A stretch of 46,281 bases of DNA from Flavobacteriales bacterium (GTDB lineage Bacteria; Bacteroidota; Bacteroidia; Flavobacteriales_D; Crocinitomicaceae): assembly GCA_013373595.1 (NCBI GenBank), contig JABXHO010000113.1, positions 1 to 46,281 on the forward strand, given 5' to 3'. Position numbers and translations under genes: made by a program. Every line of letters starts with the position of its first letter. Position 1 is the first letter of the stretch. The notes under the pieces are model-generated. The model did not search any database. It worked only from the letters and a program-made list of their open reading frames with translations, and had not been told where the DNA came from. Positions 8,639 through 17,274 of this stretch are shown piece by piece.

Positions 8639-10195
8639 CTACAGTTTGACGAATTTCCCTAGAGCAACTTTTTCATCCTCTGCTACACGGATAAAATAGT
8701 TTCCATTCTCTAGTTCGGAAATTGTAACTTTTCCGTCAACTGAAGTTCCTTTTTTCACTGTAATTCCATTTGCATCGATGATTTCGTACTCACCGCTTGT
8801 TACCACGTTGAAGTGTACTTCCTCTGATGCTGGATTTGGATATACAGCGATTGTTTCGTTTTCAATTTCGTCGATTGATGCCGTTCCTGGAATCAATACT
8901 TTGTCAATAACATGCACAACACCGTTATCTGATGTTACATCTGCCATTTCAACGTTTGCGTCGTTAATCATTACTCCTGAAGAAAGATCAACCAAAATGT
9001 CATTTCCTTCTAAAGTAACGACTGTTCCGCTAGTCAAATCTGTCGATAATACCGTTCCATCTAAAGTGTGGTACAATAAGATGTCACCTAAGTTTGGAAG
9101 TGCTAAGATTCCGTTGATATCTGTGTTCAACTCTGCTGCTAAATTATCGAATGCTTGATCTGTTGGAGCAAATACTGTGAACTCAGAAAGTGGATTTGTT
9201 AATGCTGGTAACAACTCTGCTTCAATTACTGCTGAAGTTAATGTTGAAAATCCATTGTCGATTGCAACGTCTACTACTGTTTCTGAAGGCAAAACAACTG
9301 CGTCAAGAACGTGTACCACTCCATTGTCTGAAGTAATGTCTGTGCTGACAACTTGCGCTTGATTCGCGAATACATCTCCTGTACTGTTCACTGTCATTTT
9401 CAATGAGTTCGTTGTGCTTAGCGGTTGAGCAATCAAACCGTTTGTTACGTCTGCTGCCATTACTTCTGAACCGAGCACGTGGTAAGTTAAGATGTCTGCC
9501 AAGTTTGGAAGAGCCAATAACCCATTAATATCTGTGTTCAATGCTACTGCAAGATCGCTAAATGCTTGATCTGTTGGCGCAAAAACTGTGTACGTTCCAA
9601 AAGGATCTGTCAAAGCTGGAAGCAATTCCGCTGTGATTACTGCTGTTGTAAGTGAAGTAAAGTTGTTGTCAATGGCTACATCTACAACTGTTTCCGAAGG
9701 AAGTACAACTGCGTCAGTTGAGTGCACAACACCGTTATCTGTTGATAAATCTGCCGCATTTACCATTGCTTGGTTCACGTATACGCTTCCCATTGAAGTT
9801 TTCGTCAATTTCAATGAATTCGCTGTATTGAGAGGAACTACGATGTCGCCATTGTTAACGTCTGCCGCAGGAACTGTTGTTCCCAAAACATGATAAAGGA
9901 GAATGTCAGACAAGTTCGGAAGTGCCAAAAGACCATTAATATCCGTGTTCAACTCTGCTGCTAAATCATCAAATGCATTATTATCTGGTGCAAAAACTGT
10001 TAGTGTTGCACTTGGATCTTGAAGTGCGCTCTCCAAACCTGCTTGCTGAATCGCTGCAGCGAGAGAAGTATGGTTTGGACTTGTTGCAATCACATCATCG
10101 TATACGTTTGTTTGGGCATTCAAACCGAGAACACCCAAAAAAAGCATCAAGGAGAGTGATGTCATTTTTAATATTGGTAGAGATTTCATTTTCAT
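8639..10195 (-). CDS. Secreted protein with three fasciclin (FAS1) domains and T9SS type A sorting domain
   Basis: This is a 518-residue exported protein. The signal peptide ends near LGVLGLNAQT. Three FAS1 domains follow (about 30-165, 168-300 and 303-432). Each shows the hallmark sequences: 'TVFAPDNNAFDDL' or 'TVFAPTDQAFxxL', then 'LPNLxDILLYHxL', then 'SDNGVVHxxDAVVLP' (DKVLIP in the last). The C-terminal ~70 residues are a T9SS type A signal (VYPNPASEEVHFNV, ENGNYFIRVAEDEKVALGKF). FAS1 proteins mediate adhesion or matrix interactions at the cell surface. The three copies are close enough to indicate internal duplication. The gene lies downstream of an ECF sigma/anti-sigma pair on the same strand, with a separate promoter-like site near 10234-10260. 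Confidence 0.92.
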   Translation of the reverse strand: MKMKSLPILKMTSLSLMLFLGVLGLNAQTNVYDDVIATSPNHTSLAAAIQQAGLESALQDPSATLTVFAPDNNAFDDLAAELNTDINGLLALPNLSDILLYHVLGTTVPAADVNNGDIVVPLNTANSLKLTKTSMGSVYVNQAMVNAADLSTDNGVVHSTDAVVLPSETVVDVAIDNNFTSLTTAVITAELLPALTDPFGTYTVFAPTDQAFSDLAVALNTDINGLLALPNLADILTYHVLGSEVMAADVTNGLIAQPLSTTNSLKMTVNSTGDVFANQAQVVSTDITSDNGVVHVLDAVVLPSETVVDVAIDNGFSTLTSAVIEAELLPALTNPLSEFTVFAPTDQAFDNLAAELNTDINGILALPNLGDILLYHTLDGTVLSTDLTSGTVVTLEGNDILVDLSSGVMINDANVEMADVTSDNGVVHVIDKVLIPGTASIDEIENETIAVYPNPASEEVHFNVVTSGEYEIIDANGITVKKGTSVDGKVTISELENGNYFIRVAEDEKVALGKFVKL

Positions 10196-10719
10196 AATCT
10201 ATAATTGTTTAACTTTTTTAATTTTGAGTTAAACAAACTTAGTAATTTTTTGTTGAACAATTGTAAAAATTTGTTAAACATTTTTTTGGTTTTCTTTCTG
10301 GTTTTTTATATGTGTCTTATTTTCAGTTATTTATGTTTTTATCTGCCCGGGTAATTTTTTTAGTGGAAATTGTGTTTTTGAGTAATCTAGCGCTCTTTTT
10401 GGGTAAGTTTTCCGCTGGACACGCTTAGAAATTAATGCACAGCGCTAGTGAAATTTTCTTGAATTCTTCCGATTCTATCATCCGTTCAAATACAGAAGCC
10501 ATTCTTTTTTAAGCTATTATGATGAAAACGACTATTACTCGCATTCTTAATCTGTAGCGATTTTGTTTTCTGGTAAAATCAATCGTTTTGGGGAGGTAGA
10601 AGCGAACAAGCGACCTATGTCATGTTCAATGCTTTACACGAAATGAGGGACGATCAACAAAAGAATTGAGGGAATTGAGAAGGTATTGGAGGAGAAAATC
10701 CGTTTGGATGCTCTTTATT
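10196..10719. other. Intergenic region upstream of the FAS1 gene
   Basis: This 524-base stretch lies between the FAS1 gene start and the anti-sigma stop. The first ~170 bases are very AT-rich and hold the promoter-like site at 10234-10260. The rest contains only short frames (12-15 codons) on the plus strand and no convincing gene, RNA or repeat. Confidence 0.6.
10234..10260 (-). promoter_or_regulatory. Bacteroidota-type promoter for the FAS1 gene
   Basis: On the minus strand TAAGTTTG (10241-10234) matches the Bacteroidota -7 consensus TAnnTTTG exactly. A TTG (10260-10258) lies 16 bases upstream, slightly closer than the usual -33 spacing. The -7 box is about 39 bases before the FAS1 start codon, in an AT-rich context. 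It may be read by the housekeeping sigma factor or, given the neighbours, not be the only promoter. Confidence 0.4.
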
Positions 10720-11568
10720 TTAGATCGTACCTACTACGTACATTTGATCCAAGGTTGGCTTCACACTACCTCCATTTTTCTCTAGGGTAATGGCAAATGC
10801 TTGAATGTTTTCAAGATCGATTTCCTTCGGTGAAACAATTGTCGATTGTTTGTCGAGTACACCAAGGTCTACTGGAACTCCGTCTGCAATTGCCCACAAT
10901 TGATATTGTTTACTAGAAACTGGTGCCGGCAATCGGTCGGAAACGAGCATGAATTGTTTTTTCGCATCGCTCCAGAACACACGTGCTTGCGACTCTGGAC
11001 TTAAATCCGTTCCGGCCAACAATACTTCCTGCGTTGATTCGTCTAGAATGAGTTCTTGATATGCTTCGTTTTGAGCAAGTGTTTCGCGCAATCCTGTAAG
11101 ACTATCTTCGAATTGCTTTGCAGTTTCCGCTTCTACTTTGGCCAACTGATTGTTTGCCTCAATGCGCGAGTTACGCTCACCGAAGTACATGATTCCGAGT
11201 CCAATCAACGGAACAACGGCTGCTGCCACTGCCCAATTTAATCTAGACTTCGGCTTCATCTCCACTATTTTAGGCTGATCTGATTCTGCCTTATCTGGCT
11301 TCATCGAAACAATCTTCCCTTTTGTTTCCGAAGGATCTTGCTCAATGTTTTTGATGGACTCCAAGATAGATTGTTTTAACCCAGCGGGTGGCTCTACCGC
11401 AATGGACTCCATGTACGATTCAATAGTAGATTGAGCAGCATGCAATTCATCCTTCAGTTCAGGATAAATCGAAGACATGCATTCTACTTCACGGCGCTCT
11501 TGGTCAGAAACCGCACCGATCACATATCGTTCAATGATACCACTTGCTATATACTCTTTGCAATCCAC
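10720..11568 (-). CDS. Anti-sigma factor, RskA-like
   Basis: This 282-residue single-pass membrane protein has an N-terminal cytoplasmic part of about 100 residues (MDCKEYIASGIIERYVIGAV, DQERREVECMSSIYPEL), the typical anti-sigma helical region, without an HxxxCxxC zinc motif. A transmembrane helix lies at about 106-126 (AVAAAVVPLIGLGIMYF) and a coiled region follows. The C-terminal ~80 residues match the RskA domain (FWSDAKKQFMLVSDRLPAP, QYQLWAIADGVPVDLGVLD, AFAITLEKNGGS). It should hold the adjacent ECF sigma inactive at the membrane until a signal triggers its release. The start at 11568 overlaps the sigma gene's 3' end by 22 bases, so the pair is co-transcribed and coupled. Confidence 0.9.
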   Translation of the reverse strand: MDCKEYIASGIIERYVIGAVSDQERREVECMSSIYPELKDELHAAQSTIESYMESIAVEPPAGLKQSILESIKNIEQDPSETKGKIVSMKPDKAESDQPKIVEMKPKSRLNWAVAAAVVPLIGLGIMYFGERNSRIEANNQLAKVEAETAKQFEDSLTGLRETLAQNEAYQELILDESTQEVLLAGTDLSPESQARVFWSDAKKQFMLVSDRLPAPVSSKQYQLWAIADGVPVDLGVLDKQSTIVSPKEIDLENIQAFAITLEKNGGSVKPTLDQMYVVGTI

Positions 11569-12110
11569 AATAAAAGAATTGATACAAAAATTTCTCTTAG
11601 TTCTTGCACGGCTGAGCGTGCTCTTGTTTTTACTGTTCCTAAAGGAATTCCAAGCTCATCAGAAACTTCCTGCTGAGTGTATCCTTTGAAGTAAATGTAT
11701 TTTAATATTATCTGTTGATCTTCTGTTAGTTTGGCAATGTGATCTTCTAATCCGATTGCACTAATATTTGTCTCAGTTCCTGTACTTGCGTATACATTCT
11801 CCTGCTTCAAATTGTCTTTTCCTGTTCTTACACGTTCAATTTTTCTCAGTTCATCAATCGATTTATTTCGACAGATGTTCAGCATCCACGTGAAGAAGCT
11901 ACCTTTTGATGAGGAGTAGGAGTTTGCCTTTTTCCAAATTTTGACGAAACAGTCTTGCAAAATATCCTGGGCTAAGCCATCATCATTTACAATTTTCAAA
12001 ATAAGTCCATAGAGAGATCCGCTGTACAAATCGTACAATTGCGACAATGCCGCTTCATTTCCATCCTGTAGCTGGACAATGAGTTCTCCTATGTTCGTTT
12101 CTTTCGCCAA
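11547..12110 (-). CDS. ECF RNA polymerase sigma factor
   Basis: This 187-residue sigma-70 family protein contains only regions 2 and 4. Region 2 (about 25-95) includes LYDLYSGSLYGLILKI, the DILQDCFVKIWKKA segment and FFTWMLNICRNKSIDELRK. Region 4 (about 130-178) includes LTEDQQIILKYIYFKGYTQQ followed by the HTH EVSDELGIPLGTVKTRAR. A linker of 30-35 residues separates them. It directs RNA polymerase to a dedicated promoter set and is controlled by the RskA-like membrane anti-sigma factor encoded next, with a 22-base overlap. The likely regulon, by position, includes the FAS1 gene and the duplicated lipoprotein that flank the pair. Confidence 0.95.
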   Translation of the reverse strand: MAKETNIGELIVQLQDGNEAALSQLYDLYSGSLYGLILKIVNDDGLAQDILQDCFVKIWKKANSYSSSKGSFFTWMLNICRNKSIDELRKIERVRTGKDNLKQENVYASTGTETNISAIGLEDHIAKLTEDQQIILKYIYFKGYTQQEVSDELGIPLGTVKTRARSAVQELREIFVSILLLWIAKSI

Positions 12111-12171
12111 TTCGTTAATCCTGAAAGATACGTTTTTTTAGTTAGTTAGTGTATTTGGTTGGTGATTTTGG

Positions 12172-12207
12172 TAAGAAAGGATGAAGCCTCCAACCTAGGC
12201 TCCATCC
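12172..12207 (-). terminator. Terminator of the His-rich lipoprotein gene
   Basis: On the minus strand an 11-bp stem (GGATGGAGCCT against AGGCTTCATCC, one G-T pair, 7-base loop) at 12179-12207 is followed by TTTCTTACC. It starts 12 bases after the stop at 12219. Confidence 0.7.
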
Positions 12208-12218
12208 ATATCTATAGC

Positions 12219-13214
12219 CTAGTTGCGAGCAAAAAGACCTAGTAAAACGTAGGTAGTGGGGTCCGTTGTTGTAATTGGTTGAAGTGGGTCGTGCACTACA
12301 AAGAATCCTTCATAAACTGATGTGATATCAGCATACGACATTGAAGACATCTGACTTCCACCAGCTGTTCCTCCATTTCCTGTTACCATCATAGTACAAA
12401 GTCCTGCATTTGGAGTTTCATCGTAGGGAGTATTGTTCGGAGTTGTGTTTGGATCGGCCGCGTCGTGTGCGTGTACGTGGTACATTTCTCCGTCCATTGA
12501 GTTGTTCAACATTACCGAAACACGTGATGTTCCATCTGCTAACTCTTGAATTTTCAAATCTCCTGAAAGTGACGAGTCGTGCATTCCGTTATATGCATAA
12601 GCTGCTGCTACTTGTCCTGTATTAAACGCATACGGGAAAGTCATTGAACTCAAGTTTGTTGCTGCTTGTGTTCGGGCAAATGACCCAACAATCAAGTACG
12701 TTGAAATATCCGTTGTTGTAATTGGTTGTAAAGGATCGTGTACTACAAAGAATCCTTCATATGAAGATGTAATATCCGCATAACTCATCGAAACATCTTG
12801 TGATGCCGATACTGTTCCTCCGTTCCCCATAATCATTTGCGTGTACACTGCTGTGTTTGGCGATTCATTATAAGGTGTTCCATTTGGTGTTGTGTTTGGA
12901 TCAGCTGCATCGTGTGCATGGGTGTGATAGGTTTCACCTGCGATGGTGTTATTCAATGTTACTGTAATTCTCGCTGTTGAGCTGGTTAATTCGGTTACTG
13001 TAATGGATGCTGTTACATTATCCATGTGAGAACCATCGTAAGCTGCTGTTGGAACTACTTGTCCGTTGTTAAATTCGTAATCATACGTTGAACTCATCGC
13101 TGGAGGAGTTGGTGTTGGTTCTGTGGTTTCAACATCATCCTTTTTACACGATTGTGTTCCTGCTAATAATGCGAAAGCCAAAACTGGCAATGCTAAATGT
13201 CTTGTAAATTTCAT
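12219..13214 (-). CDS. Lipoprotein with two tandem CHRD-like, His-rich domains
   Basis: This is a 331-residue protein. The lipoprotein signal ends in LAGTQSCKKDD (lipobox Cys at 23). Two near-identical domains follow (about 42-185 and 190-331). Each contains 'YxxHAHDAADPNTTPN', 'Y-N/D-E-S/T-PN', 'MSYADITS-Y-EGFFVVHDPL' and 'QPITTTD'. The H-x-H-x-H-D cluster resembles CHRD domains and may bind a metal, but the match is by eye and uncertain. The repeats are also highly similar at DNA level, implying recent tandem duplication. The gene lies upstream of the ECF sigma gene on the same strand, separated from it by a terminator. It probably sits on the outer membrane. The function is unknown. Confidence 0.8.
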   Translation of the reverse strand: MKFTRHLALPVLAFALLAGTQSCKKDDVETTEPTPTPPAMSSTYDYEFNNGQVVPTAAYDGSHMDNVTASITVTELTSSTARITVTLNNTIAGETYHTHAHDAADPNTTPNGTPYNESPNTAVYTQMIMGNGGTVSASQDVSMSYADITSSYEGFFVVHDPLQPITTTDISTYLIVGSFARTQAATNLSSMTFPYAFNTGQVAAAYAYNGMHDSSLSGDLKIQELADGTSRVSVMLNNSMDGEMYHVHAHDAADPNTTPNNTPYDETPNAGLCTMMVTGNGGTAGGSQMSSMSYADITSVYEGFFVVHDPLQPITTTDPTTYVLLGLFARN

Positions 13215-13352
13215 ATCCGTTTAGTTTTTAATTCACCATACATACGCCACGGATTCGAGTTTGGATTTTTGAAAGGTGATTTTTTTTGAAAAAACAAACA
13301 ATTAAGAGGTTAATACGGTGATAATCAAAGATTTTTCCGCTGTGATTTTTTT

Positions 13353-13383
13353 AAAAAAAGAAACCCGATCTGAAATGATCGGG
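13353..13383 (-). terminator. Strong Rho-independent terminator of the SBBP propeller gene
   Basis: CCCGATC (minus, 13383-13377) pairs with GATCGGG (13370-13364) around a 6-base loop and is followed by TTTCTTTTTTT. It begins 24 bases after the stop codon at 13408. Confidence 0.85.
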
Positions 13384-13407
13384 CTTAGACAAGTTATTTC
13401 ACTCTGC

Positions 13408-15774
13408 TTATTTCTTTATCAATCTTATAATTGATCGCTGATGATTGTTTCCAGAAAGTTCAATCGTATATGTGCCTTTGGGTTCGTTCAGCTCATAGTT
13501 GATTTGTTCGGTGTTTGTAAATGTTTTCTCCGCAACCTTTCTTCCTGCAGCGTCGGTAATTTTCATTTTAACATATGCTATTATCTGATTAAATACAATT
13601 TGAAAATTGCCCTCTGTAGGATTTGGATAGAGTTCAAAATCCGTATCAAATGTATTTTCAACAATCCCTGCGCTTAACACTTCAAGGCAAGCAGTAGTGT
13701 CTACACATCCGTTTTCTATCAATTGAACAGCATAGTGTCCCGGTGAAGAAGGCGTAAACGATTGGTTCGTTTCCCCAGTTATGGGCGCAAAGCCATTATC
13801 GCAATCCAACCACTGATATGCGGCCGATAAGTTCGTCGCATAAATTGTAGTACCATTAAAGGACATGTTGAGATTGGACACTGTATTGATTGTTAAGTCG
13901 AGGGAGGCAATACTGTCGCACCCCATTGAACTCACGCCTACCCAGTCGTAAACTCCTGAAGTCGTATAGGTGTTCCCGTTCCACGTGTACGATTCGCAAG
14001 CCGTTGCAGATGTGGTCGAGGTCGCACTATTCGTTATATCTAAGTGAAGGGTGGCTGTACTATCACATCCATACTGATTGGCTCCCGTCCAGTAGTACGT
14101 GCCGCTATTGGAATAATTTGTTCCGTTCCAACTATATGAATCGCAAGCTGTTTGCATGGTTGTGGAGAATGTACTCTGATGGATGGTTAAATCCAACGTT
14201 GCAACCGTACACCCGTTGTCGTCTGGCGTTGATGTATAGATTCCCGTTGTTGTATATGTCGAATCCGCCCATGTATAAGAATCACACGCTGTAACTGTGG
14301 AGTTTGGTAGGCAATCTGACAACTTCAATATAAACTGGTTATCATATCCTGAAAGACTCGTCACTCCCAACCCGGGCTCAAGATCCACCATATTTCCTCC
14401 TACTTCCCCTGAAACAAATATCCCTCCAATGTTATCTTTCGCAAGTGAGTAGCCCACCGTATTCTCGGTTTCTCCAAATGCCTCTGCCCACATATAATCT
14501 CCATTAATATCTAGTTTCAAAATATACATATTGGGACATCCACTAGATTGAAGATTAACGACTCCTACTCCTGGATCGAAATCAGCTAAGCCATAAAAAT
14601 AACCTACTGTATACACGTTTCCCCACATGTCTGATAAGATGGAACTCGGTCTGTGCGCTCCACTGGTTGAACCTACACTTTTCGACCAGATATAATTCCC
14701 ATTTTCATCTAGCTTTAACACAAAAGTTGATTCGCTGTATGGCGCTGTATGGTTTTCTACACCAGAACCTAAATCAAAATCCACCGTTCCTTTAAATTTA
14801 CCCGTTACCAGTACATTATTGAACAGATCAACAGCAACTGAAATCCCTTCTGTTATATGTATTCCCACTGGTGCTCCTGTGTTCTTCGCCCAGATATAAT
14901 TTCCGCTAGCGTCTAGTTTCAAAATAAACATGTCTTTCGCCCCGACACACGTCGTATTTGATGTCCCAGCTCCCGAGTCAAAATCAACGGTTCCTGATAC
15001 TCTTCCTGTTACATAAACATCACCTGCGACGTCTATTGTTACCGACCCTCCTGTCCACATACCGTTTGCTCCTCCAAACGATTGTGCCCAAATGAAATTG
15101 CCATTCGCATCCAGTTTTGAAATAAAACCAGACATTCCCAATGGTGCCACTTGGTTTGAAACGCCTACGCCAGGATCAAAATCTGCCGTGCCTCTAAAGT
15201 TACCCACGGTGTATATGTTTCCTACATCGTCTGTGGTGATAGAAGACACGTCATCAATTAGCGTGCTTCCAAAACTTTTTGCCCATAGAAAATTACCTGA
15301 CGAATCGAGTTTTACCATGAATACATCTGTTTCTCCAACAGGAGTGAGTGTTGCCGTTCCTGAGCTTGGGTCAAAATCTCCGACATCATTGAATGTTCCA
15401 ACGATGCAAATGTTTCCTGCAACATCTATCGTAATTGATACGCCAGAATCATATGAGTACAACCCTCCGAACTGCTTTACCCAAAGAAAATTTCCATCGG
15501 AATCTAGTTTAGATACATACGCGTATCGCGAACCATTGATGGGCGTAGTGAGCGTGCTTGTACCCAACCCTGGGTCAAAATCTACCGTTCCCGTAAAAGA
15601 TCCGGTTGCATACACATTTCCCGCTGCATCTGTGGCTATTGTTTGATCTTTGGTATACGGGTGGACATCTCCTCCCAAATCTTTTACCCAACAGAAGTAG
15701 GGTTGTTGTGAATATGCGGTGCTGAGCAGAAAAACCGACAAGGCTCCGACTAGAAAAAGTTTCTGTAACAACAT
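13408..15774 (-). CDS. Secreted SBBP beta-propeller protein with T9SS type A sorting domain
   Basis: The chosen ATG at 15774 gives 788 residues and a proper signal peptide (MLLQKLFLVGALSVFLLSTA, then YSQQ). The frame is open further upstream, but that extension (to 16047) looks non-coding. Residues ~25-480 hold about eight SBBP repeats of 55-60 residues, each with 'G-N-x-Y-x-x-G-x-F-x-G-T-x-D-F-D-P-G' then 'F-x-x-K-L-D-x-x-G-N-F-x-W-A-K', predicted to form a seven- or eight-bladed propeller. Residues ~490-640 carry three 'ACDSYTW' repeats, an Ig-like block common in this phylum. The last ~75 residues are a T9SS type A signal (LYPNPTEGNFQIVF, KGTYTIELSGNN). The protein is predicted to be surface or extracellular. 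The substrate is unknown. Confidence 0.88.
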   Translation of the reverse strand: MLLQKLFLVGALSVFLLSTAYSQQPYFCWVKDLGGDVHPYTKDQTIATDAAGNVYATGSFTGTVDFDPGLGTSTLTTPINGSRYAYVSKLDSDGNFLWVKQFGGLYSYDSGVSITIDVAGNICIVGTFNDVGDFDPSSGTATLTPVGETDVFMVKLDSSGNFLWAKSFGSTLIDDVSSITTDDVGNIYTVGNFRGTADFDPGVGVSNQVAPLGMSGFISKLDANGNFIWAQSFGGANGMWTGGSVTIDVAGDVYVTGRVSGTVDFDSGAGTSNTTCVGAKDMFILKLDASGNYIWAKNTGAPVGIHITEGISVAVDLFNNVLVTGKFKGTVDFDLGSGVENHTAPYSESTFVLKLDENGNYIWSKSVGSTSGAHRPSSILSDMWGNVYTVGYFYGLADFDPGVGVVNLQSSGCPNMYILKLDINGDYMWAEAFGETENTVGYSLAKDNIGGIFVSGEVGGNMVDLEPGLGVTSLSGYDNQFILKLSDCLPNSTVTACDSYTWADSTYTTTGIYTSTPDDNGCTVATLDLTIHQSTFSTTMQTACDSYSWNGTNYSNSGTYYWTGANQYGCDSTATLHLDITNSATSTTSATACESYTWNGNTYTTSGVYDWVGVSSMGCDSIASLDLTINTVSNLNMSFNGTTIYATNLSAAYQWLDCDNGFAPITGETNQSFTPSSPGHYAVQLIENGCVDTTACLEVLSAGIVENTFDTDFELYPNPTEGNFQIVFNQIIAYVKMKITDAAGRKVAEKTFTNTEQINYELNEPKGTYTIELSGNNHQRSIIRLIKK

Positions 15775-16099
15775 AAGCTTTAGGTGGGTTAAGTGACCAA
15801 TAGTATCTCGAATGATAATGAATAAATCCCCGAAAAGCAAACTATTGGTAAATATCGTGTGGAGTAAAGGATTTGATATACAGTTTTGTAGGAGTTGATT
15901 AGAGTGGGGTCTGGGGTGAGTAGGAAGGGTGAAGATCGAATTCATTTCACAAGACGAATTGCGCAGGATTGCAAATCCTGCGCAGCGGGGGAATTTCGAT
16001 AAACCAAGACAAGAGGTTATATTGAATGATTCTTCGAACTTTATCAATTAAAAAGTAATTGACTTAGTTCACAACAAAGTTGTTAGAATCACTCAAATT
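15775..16099. other. Intergenic region with REP-like palindrome
   Basis: This 325-base stretch lies between the XRE operon's 3' end and the propeller gene start. It holds the palindrome at 15961-15983, and no frame that looks coding except the upstream read-through of the propeller frame. Confidence 0.6.
15961..15983. repeat. REP-like perfect palindrome
   Basis: GCGCAGGATT (15961-15970) and AATCCTGCGC (15974-15983) are perfect reverse complements around GCA, followed by AGCGGGGG. The form (GC-rich stem, tight loop, G-rich tail) resembles extragenic palindromes mobilised by RAYT transposases in this phylum. Only one copy is seen here. It has no T-run, so it is not a classical terminator. Confidence 0.55.
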
Positions 16100-16426
16100 T
16101 CAGGAAGATCGCTCGGAAAGAGACAACCCCTCATCACCTTCATGAAAAATTTTGATCATAAAATCTTTGATGGAGGGATAAAGGGTGTCATATATCTCTT
16201 TTTTGTTATCAGGAACATCTTCTCTTTTGATACTCAACACATACAACAATGACTCGGGGATACCTATTTCCTTACAAATAGCATTAAGCGTCTTTTGATT
16301 AGGTCTTGTAACACCATTCTCTATCTGGCTGAGTGACGTTTGAGTAATTCCAACAGCTGAGGCAAGTTTAGCTTGACTTAAACCCATCTGCTTACGTACT
16401 CTTCCGATCGTTTTTCCAATGTCCAT
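16100..16426 (-). CDS. XRE-family HTH transcriptional regulator
   Basis: This 108-residue protein has an N-terminal Cro/C1-type HTH at about 5-60 (IGRVRKQMGLSQAKLASAVG, TQTSLSQIENGVTRPNQKTL, then ICKEIGIPESLL). A short alpha-helical tail of about 45 residues (IYDTLYPSIKDFMIKIFHEG) may mediate dimerisation. It is the last gene of a three-gene minus-strand cluster, 10 bases after the 63-residue gene. Likely roles are autoregulation of this cluster or control of the divergent lipoprotein gene at 17612; a 7-bp inverted repeat at 17421-17438 is a candidate operator. It has no toxin/antitoxin partner that I recognise. Confidence 0.88.
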   Translation of the reverse strand: MDIGKTIGRVRKQMGLSQAKLASAVGITQTSLSQIENGVTRPNQKTLNAICKEIGIPESLLYVLSIKREDVPDNKKEIYDTLYPSIKDFMIKIFHEGDEGLSLSERSS

Positions 16427-16436
16427 GTATTCCGTT

Positions 16437-16628
16437 CTACATTAGGAATTCCATACCAAGACCAATAACTTTTATGAGTTCTTTAGCCATCTCGACTACA
16501 TCCTCTTTGGTTCTGGCTTTCCTAATAAGTTCTCTAATATTTTCTAATTCAAGTCTATCCTCTTTGGACAACTCACTGGTGCTAGAATACAATAACTTAT
16601 CAATTCTAGCGATAATTTCTTTTTTCAT
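16437..16628 (-). CDS. Small helical protein of unknown function
   Basis: This 63-residue, strongly charged, alpha-helical protein (MKKEIIARIDKLLYSSTSEL, then LELENIRELIRKARTKEDVV) has no signal peptide. It lies between the coiled-coil membrane protein (28-base gap) and the XRE regulator (10-base gap) in one orientation, so it is probably a real operon member and not a chance frame. The pattern of alternating basic and acidic residues suggests a helical hairpin. It might act as a partner or antagonist of the regulator, but nothing in the sequence shows that. Confidence 0.7.
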   Translation of the reverse strand: MKKEIIARIDKLLYSSTSELSKEDRLELENIRELIRKARTKEDVVEMAKELIKVIGLGMEFLM

Positions 16629-16656
16629 TATTTATAATATTAATACGATTAAAAAT

Positions 16657-17274
16657 TCAGGCGAACTTGTAAATCATATTAATAGTGTCTTCACTATCGG
16701 GCGTCCTTCGAAACATCCGTAAAAACTTCCTTAAACTAATGCAAACAGGAATGGAGTTTACCCGATAAAGTCTCAGCTTAGTACTAACCTGAAGCCTAAT
16801 CAAATTAAGCATCACTTCATGTAAACTCTCCTTTTTAGAATAAAGGCCTCCAAGATACCCCAAGAGACCAGTAATAAATTCAATCCCATCGAGTAGCTCA
16901 TCAAGTCTCTTTTCAGTAATCTCCTCTTCAAGAATCTGCGTAATCGCCGGATTATCTGACAACCCAATCCTCTCCAATAACTTCAGAAGATGTTGCCTCT
17001 TTTCCTCAACTCTTTTCTTTTCTTCTTCTTTATTCTTTTCCTTTTGATGCTGGACTACCGCAATATAAATCACGGCAATTATCAAAATACAGACGGCAAT
17101 CCACACATGGAGAAATCCCTTCTTACTTGATTTAGAAGCAACAACACTAGAGTCAAGTTTAGAAAACAAGTGATCAAAAGAATTCTCAACTTCCAAAATA
17201 GAACGATCTACCCTCTGTTGAGCTTTCTTTGTCTCATTTATTTTTTGATCTAATATGTTCGTTTCACTAATCAT
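16657..17274 (-). CDS. Single-pass membrane protein with coiled coil, unknown function
   Basis: This 205-residue protein has a polar N-terminal helical part of about 50 residues (NILDQKINETKKAQQRVDRS), one transmembrane helix at about 55-75 (FLHVWIAVCILIIAVIYIAV), then a highly charged coiled coil (KEKNKEEEKKRVEEKRQH). A helical C-terminal domain of about 100 residues follows. It lacks a cleavable signal. It is the first gene of the cluster with the 63-residue protein and the XRE regulator. The operon faces the divergent lipoprotein gene at 17612. I do not recognise the family. An envelope-sensing role for the operon is only a guess. Confidence 0.7.
   Translation of the reverse strand: MISETNILDQKINETKKAQQRVDRSILEVENSFDHLFSKLDSSVVASKSSKKGFLHVWIAVCILIIAVIYIAVVQHQKEKNKEEEKKRVEEKRQHLLKLLERIGLSDNPAITQILEEEITEKRLDELLDGIEFITGLLGYLGGLYSKKESLHEVMLNLIRLQVSTKLRLYRVNSIPVCISLRKFLRMFRRTPDSEDTINMIYKFA

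Noticed and set aside
10640-10720. Plus-strand stretch reading INKRIEGIEKVLEEKIRLDA
   Set aside because: It looks like a coiled-coil relic but has no start, is under 30 codons and abuts the anti-sigma 3' end; not enough to call a pseudogene.
15092-15646. 184-codon plus-strand frame
   Set aside because: It mirrors the repeats of the SBBP propeller gene on the opposite strand.
15775-16047. Upstream extension of the propeller frame to an ATG at 16047
   Set aside because: It puts 91 low-quality residues before a perfect signal peptide at 15774 and runs through the REP-like palindrome.
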